From assembly GCA_022315425.1 (NCBI GenBank), contig JAIUPT010000035.1, positions 372,001-436,000 of the forward strand: a stretch of 64,000 nt of DNA. Reading direction: 5' to 3'. The notes below the pieces were generated by a model that was given only the letters and a program-made list of their open reading frames with translations, did no database searches and was not told the DNA's origin. The translations under genes and the position numbers were made by a program. How positions within the stretch are numbered: position 1 is the first letter of the stretch; every line of letters begins with the position of its first letter. Shown here in pieces: positions 11,787 through 23,136 of this stretch. This stretch comes from Pseudevernia furfuracea. Lineage: Eukaryota > Ascomycota > Lecanoromycetes > Lecanorales > Parmeliaceae.

Positions 11787-12735
11787 CGATAGAGGAGATT
11801 TATCGTCTAGGTTGGCTGTGCTCACACTCAAAAATGATTGGAGCAGTCAAAATGCTCTATTGAAACCGTGAAATTGGCTGATTTATGAGTACTCTGGGGC
11901 CATTCATAAATCTGCCACCTGTCCCACTAGGCCAATTCATCCCAGGATACATTGATCAACGGAGTTGACCTCCTGCTTTTATCGTACGTTGGCTGACGAC
12001 AAGTCCGTCGAAAGGATCTGTAGCTCATAACTCACCAAACGAATGAAGCAACCAGCCCGATTCCTTACGTGAAAGGATCTCCAAAGGATCTACAAAGCTA
12101 TCGCTGTATGATTACACTCTGGGTCGAGATATGGCAATGATGGTTAACCAAGATTGAGATGATCTCCCTTTATCTTTCGCAGACTGATAACCTAAACAAG
12201 CTGCAGTCTTCTGCCACTCCAAGAATCCCTCAACCTAACTCCACCATATTATGATCTTTCTCCTCCCGCAGCGCACCCCCCACACCCGCCATATTACCCT
12301 TGTAGGTCGGCGTATGAATTGGAAGCATAACGCAAACATCGAGTGCCCAATGAACAACCACGGAGTCAGCGGTAATCTACGCATCAAGTAGCCGCGCTCT
12401 CTTGTGCGTGATTTCGACGGAGGTGAACGAAAAGGAATTTCCGTGCAACCAACAACAGTAATCTTGGAAAGTGTTTTTAATGTTCGCCAATTGACATTCT
12501 CATGCATGTTCCATACACGATCTAGTTCGTGCTTGCAATATTACCGCTCGGTCAAGAAGAGGCCAGAGACTTCGGTCCTATGAGGAGCGAAGCAAACAAT
12601 GCTGCATGTTAGATCCAACATTCTCCAAGCTTGCTCTCATGTTTGTCAAACCGGGCGCCAAGTGTCAAAACCGGAGGTACAAGTACAAAACATTAGATGT
12701 CAACATCCCGTACAGAACCCCCTTCATAACTTACA
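11787..12735. other. intergenic, no supported gene
   Basis: No coding or RNA feature recognised between the PARP gene and the next open frame. Confidence 0.4.
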
Positions 12736-13320
12736 ATGCCTCACCTCTCCCACCCACACTCCCTTCTGCAAGAGCCAACCAGCTCCCCACAAGGATCATC
12801 GCATTCCACAGAGACGGACTCAATGCACGACTCCGATTCCCTTCCCCTCTTAGTCCAATACCAGACCGGTACCCACCACTCTCCCACCACAGGCCACGCA
12901 TTCATCTACGTCCCCCCGTCCCCTTCCATCAGCCTCCCATTACTTACCAAGTCCGCCATCCAAGCACTCCGGGAGACGCACAACCCCAACATCAGCCAAG
13001 TGATACCGGGAACTGCGAATGTGGAGCGCCTGATCGTGCATTGGGGAGTACCAGTTCAGCGACCTGACGTACTGGCCTTTCCAAGCACCACTCAGCTTTC
13101 TGAGGAGAATTTGGAAGTGGTTTTGAGTTATATGCGGCATCATAGAGCCTATGATTTCGTGGAGATTAGAATTGAAGAGCGTGCTGGAAATCCACCATTG
13201 ATGACCTTCCCACTCCGTTTACCTTTGGAATCGGTTGAAAAGGAGAAGGAGCAAAGTGATTCGACTGAGGGTGCTGGGAGAGGGTTCAAACCACCGCCCG
13301 AGCTAGATTACAGTGCATAG
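12736..13320 (+). CDS. hypothetical protein, small-domain family copy A
   Basis: ATG-initiated frame of 194 residues without introns. The N-terminal 45 residues are Ser/Pro/His-rich and probably disordered. The C-terminal part contains ERLIVHWG, then LSEENLEVVLSYMRHHRAYD, then FVEIRIEE. The same order of motifs occurs in the minus-strand gene ending at 16229 (ESLVVHWD, LRDES, VRGYDWVEVRFE), in the broken copy at 15.5-16.0 kb, and more distantly in open frames near 44, 45 and 63.4 kb. I do not recognise a named family. The alternation of beta-like and helical segments is compatible with a small ubiquitin-like or ferredoxin-like fold, which is inference. No signal peptide or membrane segment is present. 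Confidence 0.6.
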   Translation: MPHLSHPHSLLQEPTSSPQGSSHSTETDSMHDSDSLPLLVQYQTGTHHSPTTGHAFIYVPPSPSISLPLLTKSAIQALRETHNPNISQVIPGTANVERLIVHWGVPVQRPDVLAFPSTTQLSEENLEVVLSYMRHHRAYDFVEIRIEERAGNPPLMTFPLRLPLESVEKEKEQSDSTEGAGRGFKPPPELDYSA

Positions 13321-14277
13321 GATTGGAGTTCAACATAAACGTCCCCCACTGGGCTCTTGCAATTAGTGCAGCTCGATCTTCAAGTTGTGCTCCGTAAGCT
13401 GGGTCCTCAGGCAAAATGCCACAGAGTTCCAAAGCTCGACCAAACAATTCACTACCGTCATTTTCGAGGTTCTAGGAAGATCGTTGAAGCAAGAGTCCGC
13501 CTTGAGGATCACGAGAATAGTCTCTTCAGAACAGATAGGCTGATAGATGACGAGACCGAGACGAAGGCATGGTTTTCTCGCCATCTCGGTTGTTGCCCTG
13601 ATAGCATTATCAGAAGTGGTATGGCCTCCTAGGGCGTGGACATTGGCGCTTGATTGGAGACCGTAGAGGTCAAAGTAGGTTGGTATGTTCTCGCTGGGAC
13701 CATTCATCATCTTGGTTGTGTTCCTTAGGAGTGTTGAGCAATGTTTCAAAAATGACTCTCATTGGTGCATGATGCATGATTCCTTCTTTGAGGGAAACCC
13801 CGTTAATTCTCAATAGGGCTACAGTCGATGAATGATAGAAAGCATATAGATCTATGGTGGGCGGCCAGAGGTATAAGACCTCTGGCCTGACAAAGAACTA
13901 TGTGATAAACATGGGATGAAAGGAAACATGCATGGAAGGATCTAGACACTTCCAACATTTATCTCAATTAACCGAGTTTTTTTTTGAGAAGCCCGATCTA
14001 TCACAACAGAAAACGCAACCCAACCAAAGCATGCATGGGGAACCCAGCATGTTTCAGACAAACGACAAGGCAAACTTCAGCATCTGGCAAAGCCAAGTGG
14101 GGAAGTTGCCTTGCACCAGGATACCTGGAAGAATAGACGTTCAGCAATACAGATGAAGGTTGAAGCAGCAAATAAGGAGTGTTTCTCCGCTACCACAGAG
14201 AGACAGAATCCAGCCCTCTGAGTCCCCCAACTCAACTCGAAAATCGGGTTCCCAATCCACCAACGATCGAAACAACC
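13321..14277. other. intergenic, no supported gene
   Basis: Open frames on both strands (for example 13749-13363 minus) start at non-ATG codons and carry no motif. Confidence 0.4.
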
Positions 14278-14637
14278 ATGAGCGGCACGTTCAACCAGAA
14301 AACTTCGCAAGAAGAACCTCATAGCAAGGTATTTTCCTGGCCCAAAACCAAGATCTCCCAATACACCAGCAAGCCCGTCCCCTGATCATCCAACACCATG
14401 CCTACGCCATCAGCCGTGAGCATTGACCAAAAATCTTCCAGATCCGCACTTTCCACACGGCTATCACGGTTCCTTCCACCATCAGTCTTGAGAATTTCCG
14501 ATCTACTTGCCAGGAGGCCCCCACTGCCAGTAAAAAGCCTAATAACCCGAATCCGGTTCCCGGAGTTGACCATGGTTTGGGATGCTCAGCAGCGCGCGGT
14601 GAAAGGAGAAGTTTCTGGATGGGACAGTATCGTGTGA
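14278..14637 (+). CDS. possible short hypothetical gene(s), weak
   Basis: Two short ATG frames follow each other. One runs 14278-14385 (35 residues, starting MSGTFNQKTSQEE); the other runs 14398-14637 (79 residues, starting MPTPSAVSIDQ). They are 12 bp apart in different phases and could be exons of one gene or unrelated chance frames. The second is Ser/Arg/Pro-rich and ends GEVSGWDSIV. No domain, signal peptide or splice evidence decides between these. Confidence 0.25.
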
Positions 14638-14726
14638 GCGGAACTTAGAGACTGTAGTGCTATATCTAAGGGATAGGAGGGTATATGACTTGGTTCGTAT
14701 TCGATTGGGTGGCTATAATGTTATCG

Positions 14727-14750
14727 GTGTGTGTGTGTGTGTGTGTGTGT
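14727..14750. repeat. (GT)12 microsatellite
   Basis: Twelve perfect GT dinucleotides. Confidence 0.95.
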
Positions 14751-15406
14751 AGTTCCTACATCGGAGGGCCGTGTCTCAGTCATAAATGACTATGAGTGCA
14801 GTCGCCAGTCGGCCTTTCGGCCATGTCCGGTATTTACATAGTACGTAGCGAATACGACTAACAGTAGCCGTATAGATTTGATGAAATTCCCAGGCCTGCT
14901 GCAACCAGATTCCATCACACTCTGCAGTATACTCCCGACCTCTTTCACTCGTCTTCCTTCTGACCTGAGCTCTAGCCTGAATAGCTCTGTGGTACACTCT
15001 GACACCCGTAATCCATTATGTATCGTAACGTAAGAGAGAGAATAGTAACATTTGTCGGATCGGAGCCGGGTATCCAAACCCCAACTGAGCTCATCCATCG
15101 ATTTCCAGGTCCCCTAGGGATACAAATACCTGAAGGCCTATTCGCACGTTGATAGCTGGCGGGAGTAGTACGGCCTTCTACTTGTTCCCGCTGTCACCAC
15201 GGCAAGGGGTTTAATTCTAGGCACATTTGTCCGTTCTCTTGAATGATCCTTCTCCTCTAGAACACTCCATACGCACGAACAATGTTGTCGGTGGAGTTGG
15301 GGAGATGAATGTTCGGGTTGGGGTTGAGGTTGGAGAAAGGCAGGACGATAACGGTGCAAGCAATATTGATGACTAGCGTGGCGTGGCACCATGCCTCCAT
15401 CCTCCA

Positions 15407-15424
15407 CCCCCCCCCCCCCCCCCC
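15407..15424. repeat. poly-C run, 18 bp
   Basis: Eighteen consecutive C on the plus strand, just downstream (in the minus-strand sense) of the broken family copy at 15.45-15.99 kb. Homopolymer length may be unreliable in the assembly. Confidence 0.9.
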
Positions 15425-15449
15425 ACGGCAGCGGGCCCGCACCATCCAA

Positions 15450-15994
15450 CCCATCACTCCTCACACAAAAACCGACATAATCATACCATCTCCTGGCCCT
15501 CAAATACAACGACACACTCTCGAAGTCCCCCTCGTGATCATTCCTGAAATCTGCCGATAACCGCCGATATCCGCAGCCGCCTTTTTCTCACCGTGACCTT
15601 TGGAAAAACACGCCCAACCCTCGCCTGAAAATCCCAATGACCGCAATGCTCACGAATCACCGCATAGAGGGTATAACCCTTAATATTTGGCTATATTGTG
15701 AGTGCAGAGAGCGGCCCAAATGCGGACTTGGAGTTCCGTCAGGCTGATGGTGGAAGGGACGACGATGGATGTGTGGTTGGGTTGGAAGCTTGAGTCGTTG
15801 CCATCGTCGTCTTCGGTGGGACCGTAATCGATTATATCGGCCTCTCTTACATTGTCTTTCCATTGCTTTATTCCGAAGAAAATCCCGCCGCAAAGTTTTG
15901 CGCTCCTGCGCTTTCTGTGTTTATTCAAGGTTCCCCTTCCTTCAAGGATGTCCGTCCGCGTCATGTTGCGATTGCTGCCTGCCACGTTGACCAT
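15450..15994 (-). pseudogene. broken copy C of the small-domain family
   Basis: The minus strand starts with ATG at 15994. A frame of about 100 residues ends in HTSIVVPSTISLTELQVRIW plus a short tail at a stop near 15680. The end matches the paralogue terminating at 16229 (VTISVLSSTSLNELKQVIW). The continuation lies in another frame: KGYTLYAVIREHCGHWDFQ at about 15590-15670 corresponds to the VHWD segment. A third frame at about 15450-15545 carries FESVSLYLRARRWYDYVGF, matching LECMLVCLRDVRGYDWVEV. All motifs keep their order, but two frame changes separate them. A gtgaga...ttcag segment near 15545-15600 looks like an intron, but its phases do not join the frames. I therefore treat this as a decayed tandem neighbour of the next gene; unusual splicing or sequence errors are alternatives. 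Confidence 0.55.
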
Positions 15995-16228
15995 AGGCTG
16001 TTTTGTGATGATCTATCTCAGTACCAGCTCAGTTGTAGCGAGCTACGTTTTTGCTAAATTAGTAGCATTGATGTGTCGCATTGGATCCATGCTCGGGTGT
16101 ACTGTAGCTAAGGACAGGAATATAGGAATGTCATTGATCAGACAATACTTAGCAACAGCAGTGTCGATTCAAAATAAGGCAGGATGCATTCTTTGTCCTC
16201 TCTACCCTCTCTCATCCAAACACAGCTT

Positions 16229-17266
16229 TCAGGGTGTCTCAAACCTAACCTCAACCCAATCATATCCTCTCACATCCCTTAAACACACCAACATACACTC
16301 CAAGCTCTCATCTCTTAGTTCTGTCGTAGGGGGGAAATGATGATAAAATTGCTTATCGACATCCCAATGAACGACTAGGCTCTCAATCCACCCATTAAGA
16401 TGAGCTTGTGGTGCGTTGGTTGTGTTGCCGTTCTGAATGGCTGTCCAGATAACTTGCTTCAATTCGTTGAGGCTGGTAGACGAAAGGACTGATATGGTTA
16501 CGTGATTATGGTCGAACACCTTGGTCAATGGGTTCAGAGCGCGGTGTTGGAATGTGAGGGGGACCCTGTCGGTGGCGGTAGAGAGCGAGCCTTGGTGTGT
16601 ATATGCAGCCTGCGTGGTACCGATGGACGATGAGTGGTATAAACTCCGGTGTTCTATCCGCGGGCTCTCCGTCGTTGATGTGGGATCCATAACCGGAATC
16701 GTCGTTCTACTTCGTGGGCGATCGGTGGTGGTAGATGGCAACATATATGCTGGAGGCACCGCAGCCGCACCGACAGGACTCCAGTCGATACACGGCGTAC
16801 TTTTTGTTGAATGGATCGATGCTCTGGTAAATCCCGCTCCTCGGGTCTGCTCCATGCGTCTCGCGCGGTCTTTTTCCCACTCCGCCTTCCGGAAAGCACC
16901 TTCAATTGCGAGAGAAGTTTTGTATTCTTTCGCCAGTAGGAGCCGTTGCGAGATGACATTCTGCATAGCAGAGAGATTCTGCTGCATCTCCATTAAGGGG
17001 GATCCGGGCCGTGGTGGTTCTAGAGGGGCCAGGAGGTCTAGTGGAGTCAGGAGAGGAGTCTCCGCTGTGTGTACAGGAGGTAGAGAGATTGAGGATTCGT
17101 TGCTCTGCAAACCGAAGTTGTCAAATATGTCCTGGCCCATGTAATGGTCGTAAGACATTCTTCTGGGAAGAGGCGGTGGGGCCATGGGTGTCATGCCCAG
17201 ACTAATTAAGGGATGAAAGATGTCCTCCTGGTAGCTGGTCGTAGTGTGGGCCATGTATCTGTGCAT
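16229..17266 (-). CDS. hypothetical protein, small-domain family copy B
   Basis: Minus-strand frame of 345 residues from the ATG at 17266 (MHRYMAHTTTSYQEDIF). The upstream in-frame GTG is not used as start. Residues 1-230 are Pro/Ser/Thr-rich and probably disordered, with a short Arg/Lys/Glu-rich helix-prone segment (EGAFRKAEWEKDRARRM) near 120-140. The last 100 residues hold the repeated domain: VTISVLSSTSLNELKQVIW, ESLVVHWD, LRDESLECMLVCLRD and YDWVEVRFE. The domain aligns end to end with the protein at 12736-13320 and with the broken copy immediately downstream. No enzyme motif, signal peptide or membrane helix is seen. Function unknown. Confidence 0.6.
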   Translation of the reverse strand: MHRYMAHTTTSYQEDIFHPLISLGMTPMAPPPLPRRMSYDHYMGQDIFDNFGLQSNESSISLPPVHTAETPLLTPLDLLAPLEPPRPGSPLMEMQQNLSAMQNVISQRLLLAKEYKTSLAIEGAFRKAEWEKDRARRMEQTRGAGFTRASIHSTKSTPCIDWSPVGAAAVPPAYMLPSTTTDRPRSRTTIPVMDPTSTTESPRIEHRSLYHSSSIGTTQAAYTHQGSLSTATDRVPLTFQHRALNPLTKVFDHNHVTISVLSSTSLNELKQVIWTAIQNGNTTNAPQAHLNGWIESLVVHWDVDKQFYHHFPPTTELRDESLECMLVCLRDVRGYDWVEVRFETP

Positions 17267-18897
17267 GATCACTCGTAATACCTGTATCTAAGCAGTGGAT
17301 TCAGTTTGACGGGCATAAAGAGCACAAGAGCATATAAATTACAAAATGTTCGCCATCGCGGAATGCATCCGAACGATTACCAATCTTTGTCAATTTCGTT
17401 GATGGAAAGCGCTAGGCAATGATAAACACGGGCGAACACACCAGTATATCATCAGTTGAAACAACAATTGAAACTTTCTTTTTCTTTCCACAACAAGGAA
17501 CACAGAAGGAGATGGGCCATTGGACAAAGAAAGTAAATAGTGATTCTCCGTGATGAATTCCGCACAACTTTCCACACTAAGCTTAGTCATTGCCATGGTC
17601 ATCGCTAAGCTCGCTCACCTTGCTATAGCTGAAAACAGCCATCAGATGTCATTCCCCAGGGTGCCCAAGAGCCAAGGACCTAGCTCCTGGACAATGATCG
17701 GTCAGTGATCACGAGAGCCACACAAACAAATACCTAAAGGTAGCGGGATCATGAACGACGACGCCGCACGTCTCCTGCCTCCGTGGTTTAGTACTACTGT
17801 AGCACAAGGCTTCGGCAGCCCCAATGACAGACCCACCAATCAATCGCATCTCCTCGCACTTACGCTATCAAGAGTAAAGATCTGCAAGTAAATCATATCG
17901 GGCTCCGGGCGTCAAGGAGGCAAGCTTTTCCGGTCGCTGCATACTTTTTGCCCTTGCATAGGCACACCTTGCGAAAGAACATCTAGATCAGCACATCTCT
18001 CTGGAATTTAGACCCTCGGCAGCATCAGCCTTTTCCAATAACCCAGCCGCACCCCACAATCACCACCCACCAATGTTTGGCCACGCGTCCGCTTTCAGCC
18101 CCCAAACCCGCTGAGAAACAGCCAACTGAGCCGACCAGCGAGGTACGGAGCGCGAACCTAATTCAACATAAGATAATTTGGCATTTTGAAACAGTAGTCT
18201 AAATATCGTTATTCAAGGATAACTTCACCTCCTCTTGGGCGGGCGCCCATCCGCATATGTTGTATTCGCTGTACGTACGACACGCATCTTCTACGCCCAG
18301 TCCTTGACATTTGCAAGAGCACCAAATACCAAGGGGATTTTAATCAGCGTTAGTAGAAGATTCCGGCTGGAAGGTCGTCTGAGATTTTCCATGGGCTGAA
18401 TCGAGCAATAACACGGATATCGTCAGGTATCAAACCTACTGGCTATTTGGCAGCCATCCCAGATATCTCGCCTACCAGAACAGTTTTGCTGGTGATGTGT
18501 AACAAAGGCTCAGTCGGAAGGAAATAGCTGGAGGGGAACATGAACTTTCTTGCTGTCAGGGCCTTCCTGCAGCTTCAGTTCGCTCCAATCTCTCCGCCCC
18601 AAAATGAAATTGTTAGCACAGCTGAGCCGACAGAAGACACATGGTGTAAGCGCCCATTGAAAGCGAACGTAGATTAACATCAATAGCAACAGGCGGTTGT
18701 CGCATCTCAAAATCATGTATCATAGTAGCTTGGGTATATGTGCGCCTAGAGCAGATGTCTTTCCACAATGCGCTTTCCGAGCCCATGCAGACCTTGCATG
18801 ACCAAACGCCGTCTTCACCAAATATTGATGTTCCGAAAATCCGAAAATAGCGCCTGAGATCAGCAGACCTCGTGCAATAGCAAACGCCTTGCATCTA
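17267..18897. other. intergenic, no supported gene
   Basis: No coding or RNA feature recognised. Short non-ATG frames only. Confidence 0.4.
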
Positions 18898-21608
18898 TCA
18901 TATTTGAGGATGCCCCGTGGCTCTGTAATCCGCCCTCTTCCGTACCATCATTCCGCTCGTGCTCTCACTTCTTATCTCCTCCTGCCTCCGGCCGCCAAGG
19001 TCAAACGGCTTGATCGCAGCCACCTTCGAACTGATTCCCTCGAGTCTCACGCCAATCATCGTAGCGCTCGAGTCCCTCTCGGCCTTCGACCACGCCGGGG
19101 CGTCACTGCCACTCAAGATCAACCTCCTCTCATCCTCACCGAGCATGATCGCTCTTTCCATGAAAACAGCCTCGAACCATTTAGTGTCCGCGAAGACAAG
19201 TTTCTTGATTTCCTTTGAGCGGACATTGATTCTTTCCGCTTCTTCGAGGCGCATCTTTAAAGAGACCATCTTGGAGTCAAAGGCCCTGAGGGATTGTTCG
19301 CCGCGAACCTTCCATTTAGCAATTTCGCGGGCCTGTTGTGATTTCAGGGTTGATCGCTCAAGCTCTTGGACTGGCATAAGCTCTTGCAGGATGTCGGCTT
19401 TCATGATGTCGGCGTCCTGGTCCGGTTTGTCGGTCGTCACAGCCATCAGATTGTCCTGGTCTTTGCGGTGACGCGTGATGGTTTCCATCATTTCCGTTGC
19501 AAATTTGCGTTGCAAGGTCTTGATGGTGCTTTCGGTCATCGTGACGATCTTTTCTCGTTCCGAAGCCACATAGCGTTCTCGTTCAGCAGCGGCATCAGAT
19601 GATTCGAGCTTATCCTTCATCACGTCGATTTCGTCCCACTCTCGATCGTGGCGCCGCTCAATGGCTTGCCGCTGTTGTAAGCGAATCCTATCCAGCACTC
19701 CACGCAAATACTCGAAATGATCGTTAATATTTTGTAAGCGCTCGAATTCTATTCTGGTCATTTCACGTGCTTCGGCTTCTAGACGTGCTTCTTCCGCTTC
19801 TCGTTCCTTTCGCAGCTGGCGCTCTGCCCCTTCCACTGCTGCGATTGCTGCTCTTATCTCCTCCTCCTCAGCTCGTTGATCAACCTCAAATCGTGCGAGT
19901 CTCGCAGCTATTTCCCCTTCCCGCCGCGCTTGATCGGCCTCCGTGCAGGCGCAAGATCTCCACTTAGCACCGCAAGTGTAGCTGTGAGAGGTTAGCATTG
20001 AACGCTTGTAAATTGTGGACGGCAGACTCACCAGAATTCGGCACGGCACTTGCAAGTAATGTGCCGACAACCTGAGGTTAGCTCCACGAGGGCTCCACAG
20101 CGGTAGCACCTCCGCCATCCAGCCCTCTCCGCCTGATCCAAAGTTGGACCAAGGCCGTAATCTTGTGGGCAATCCTCGTTGGAAGAATGTTGAGGCCCAC
20201 GGCAAGTCGTGCATAGCTTGACCGCGCAATGGGGGCATTCCAGTATACCATTCATTCGCCTGGCAATTCGAGTATCAATCCATTTCGCGCATTTCGAGGA
20301 TACACAGTAATAACGATTGCCAATCGCAACCGCGAACTCTAAAGCCTTCTCGTCGAACTGAGCTAGGGCTTTGGGCGGTAGATGCTCTCGCATGGTCTTT
20401 TTGGGAATCTCCTGTAGGCAGCACTTGGGTGGGAAGGTAGCTTCGTTGCAGATGGCGGTGAGGACAAGTTGCGAAAAGCATGGCGAACAGTACTTATGGT
20501 GACAAGGCATGTCCACCGCTTTCTTATCGGGCACCTCATCGAAGCAGCTTGTGCATTCGTAAGCAGTAGGCTCTGGCATCTGGGGCTCCAACGAAATTTC
20601 GCTCTTTCTTTTCCGGCCTGGTAGAAGCTTGAACAATTTGTAACTCTTGTTCGTCCTATCTTGACTTTCTTGAAGTCTCTTCTCTAAAGCTGCCATGCCA
20701 GGACTGATATTCGAGTTTGCCTTTGTCCTCAAGCTTTCTTGAGAAGAATGGGCCTGAGATCGACTGAGTAACTTTGGAGGCCGCAGAAGGCCACTATCCT
20801 CGACCTCAGACTCTAGGCTTGTTGCAGAATCACGCGAAATACTCAGGCTGCTGGCTGAACGGTTGGTAACATATTCGCTGTCAGGTGTGGACCGAGCCGA
20901 TATGATTGAAGAGCATTCTGGGACTTCCTGTCGGTCTTTTGTGCGTGGTGTTCTCGACGATTCGATGGTGGTCCTGACCACGATAGCTTGGCTTTGCAAC
21001 CTGGATGCCCTCATTGCACGGTGTTCATCTAAAGACTCTTGAATGATGTTCCGAATCTCCTTCGGTGTATCTCCTCTCACAAATTCCAGCTCTTGCGGTA
21101 TCTCATAGTCCTCCCACGATGTCTCTCCCATGACGTCAGGTGTCTCTACTCGGGATGAGCCCTCTGCGGTGCTTGCAGCAGTCTGAAAAGAGTCCATGCT
21201 AGGCCTCGAAGAAGCCGTGGCCGCAGCTAAATTGGCTAAGGAGCACCGCGGTGCACGAACTCCATTCTGGGCCCGTGGAGACTTGCGAGCATCAGTCTTA
21301 CGAGAGACATGTTGTGAGCTTCCGAAAAGCTGTACATCCGGTATAATTGTTGGATATTGATCTTGTGGGTGCGGAGAAGGAAGAGGGGAGGGGTTTTGCG
21401 ACGTCGCCGATGTGTTCGACCTCGCGGAGACATTAGACTTGGACCTAGATCGAGAGAAGTAATCTGTGGCCCCCCCGGTTCCAAGGCTACTGGGTATAGT
21501 CGCCTTTGGAGATGGCATCGGCCGAGCGGGTACCGCGAGACCCAGACCGTCACCAGCCATGGGAGTTGAGGTACCGCCCAGCAGATATTTCATTATCCTG
21601 GCGCTCAT
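18898..21608 (-). CDS. RBR-type E3 ubiquitin ligase (RING-IBR-RING)
   Basis: Two exons, 21608-20032 and 19981-18898, give 886 residues. The 50-nt intron (gtgagt...cacag) splits RING2, and joining restores the canonical CRAEFCYTCGAKW string. RBR ligases take ubiquitin from an E2 onto a RING2 cysteine and then transfer it to substrate. Residues 1-345 are Ser/Pro-rich and disordered. RING1 begins near 350 (ECTSCFDEV, CHHKYC). The IBR follows at about 420-490 (YYCVSSKCAKWID, CPHCAVKLCTTCRG). RING2 runs from about 500 to 540 (CYRCGALVELTSGCRHITC); the Cys in GCRHITC is the expected thioester residue. A long charged coiled coil (about 545-800) rich in Glu/Arg/Ala follows. The coiled coil is unusual for Ariadne-type proteins but common in fungal RBR proteins. 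An in-frame TTG at 21620 is rejected in favour of the ATG at 21608. Confidence 0.92.
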
Positions 21609-23136
21609 GGTTACCTCCAAGAGTGTACAGTAGACTATGAATGCTAGAGATTAGTATTTGAAGGCATGGGAGTACATTATCTAAGATTCAGAGTCCGGCG
21701 GGGCAACGGTCATGGAGCATACAGCGCGTCGGAGTAAAGTGCAACACCAACGGTGAGGGGCCGCTTAACAATCAAATTAAATATACGTTTCACCTTGAAA
21801 GTGCGCCGAGGCTAGAAGGGCGCCACAGAAGTGCGGAAAAATAGACGCCTAAAAGCTAAGCATAGCATTTGCAAGGAGCAGTCGGCAGTCGCAGTCTCAT
21901 AGTGAAGACTGAAGACCCTTTCGGGGCCGCAGTCGTTACGTCGTATCATATATGATGGGATACGAGGCTGTAGGGCAACCTCGTACCGCTGTTGAGTTTG
22001 GCGAAAAATAGAAAGAATTGGAGCTGCTGGCAGGTGCCTGAACGAACGCCCCGGTTTAAGAGTAATCGGTTTGGCGAAATGGAGACTCAGCAGAGAAACT
22101 TACCCCTCACCAATGATGCCGGTGTATAGATTATTGATGACGAAAGAGAAGAAAGGAAGGTCAAGGCTTCTCAATCAGCTTTCGCCTAAACGCTTTGGTA
22201 CCTGCAGGCCCTGCAGCAGATGGTACTACAAGCATAACACTACTATGACATCTGAGGGAGCAGGCGCCTGGCGAGGTTGAATATTGTCGCAGGCAGGCTG
22301 GGGCCAACTAGCTTTCCTGGGGATTAGCGAGTAAGACTAAATTTTGGCTTAAACTTACTTTAGGAGTCAGGTTCAGACAATGGAAATTCCGAGGGCTCAG
22401 CCGCAATGCTAAACGGCCCAACTTGACCCCTGTGTTGGTGAATCTCATCTCCCAAACCATACTTACTCTATGTACGGTATGGTGGCTTCAGAATTTTAGG
22501 CTGACAGTTTGACAATTGCCTCGCATCGGAGCGTACAAACACGAAATGAATCAAGCCTGTCATCGCCAGCTTCGTGCCAATTGCACGCTGCAGACAATGA
22601 GCGAGCCTGCAACAGCCTGTCTTAGTAGCGACAGCCAAGTACTGCTCTAATAATTCGTCGAGTAATTCAGAGCTGAAAATCAATAAGGTTGGAGAGTTGA
22701 GGCGAAGAGGAAGCAAAGAGACGGGATTCAAACAACGGTCCAGTCTGAAGTTTCATCAGCCCCCTACCGGAAGCTTAATGTACAAGGCGGACCCCCTTCC
22801 TCGATTATCTTATCTCCTTCCTTATCTTGAAGTGGGATGAAGAGCAACCCCGCACCCACAATTGAGCGAGGACTCGATTCTAGCAAACAGCGAGACTCGC
22901 AAACAGCCAAGGAGAGTCTTCCTTCATAATTACCTTATTAATTCTGGGTGTGCGTAGATGGCTTTCATTGGCATCATGAAGGTGTCATCGCTCGTCATGT
23001 GCGCTGGCCTGAAGATATGGCTGCCCCCGCAGCTCTAATTTCAACAACGATCGTGCATAAGTACTGCTATGCTGTAGAGTCGGAGACGCAAAGTCTTAGA
23101 GTGTTAATCTTCCAGTGAAGAGGCTATACCATTCCC
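21609..23136. other. intergenic between RBR and carbonic anhydrase
   Basis: No supported gene. A cluster of three TATCT (GATA-type) motifs lies at 22805-22827, about 310 bp upstream of the carbonic anhydrase coding region. Confidence 0.4.
22805..22827. promoter_or_regulatory. cluster of GATA-factor-type motifs
   Basis: Three TATCT motifs within 23 bp, which read AGATA on the minus strand. Fungal GATA factors bind such sites. The assignment to the carbonic anhydrase promoter is by position only. Confidence 0.3.

Noticed and set aside
11472..11831. 119-codon minus-strand frame
   Set aside because: Entirely antisense to the PARP catalytic domain.
12606..13067. 153-codon plus-strand frame overlapping family copy A
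   Set aside because: It is a shifted reading of the same DNA, Pro/Arg/His-rich, whereas the 12736 frame carries the conserved domain.
15852..16340. 162-codon plus-strand open frame
   Set aside because: It runs opposite the family copies on the minus strand, has no motif and reads as their antisense shadow.
16521..17144. 207-codon plus-strand frame
   Set aside because: Antisense to the gene at 16229-17266.
18959..19471. 170-codon plus-strand frame
   Set aside because: Antisense to the coiled coil of the RBR ligase; Ser/Leu-rich composition results from the complementary Glu/Arg codons.
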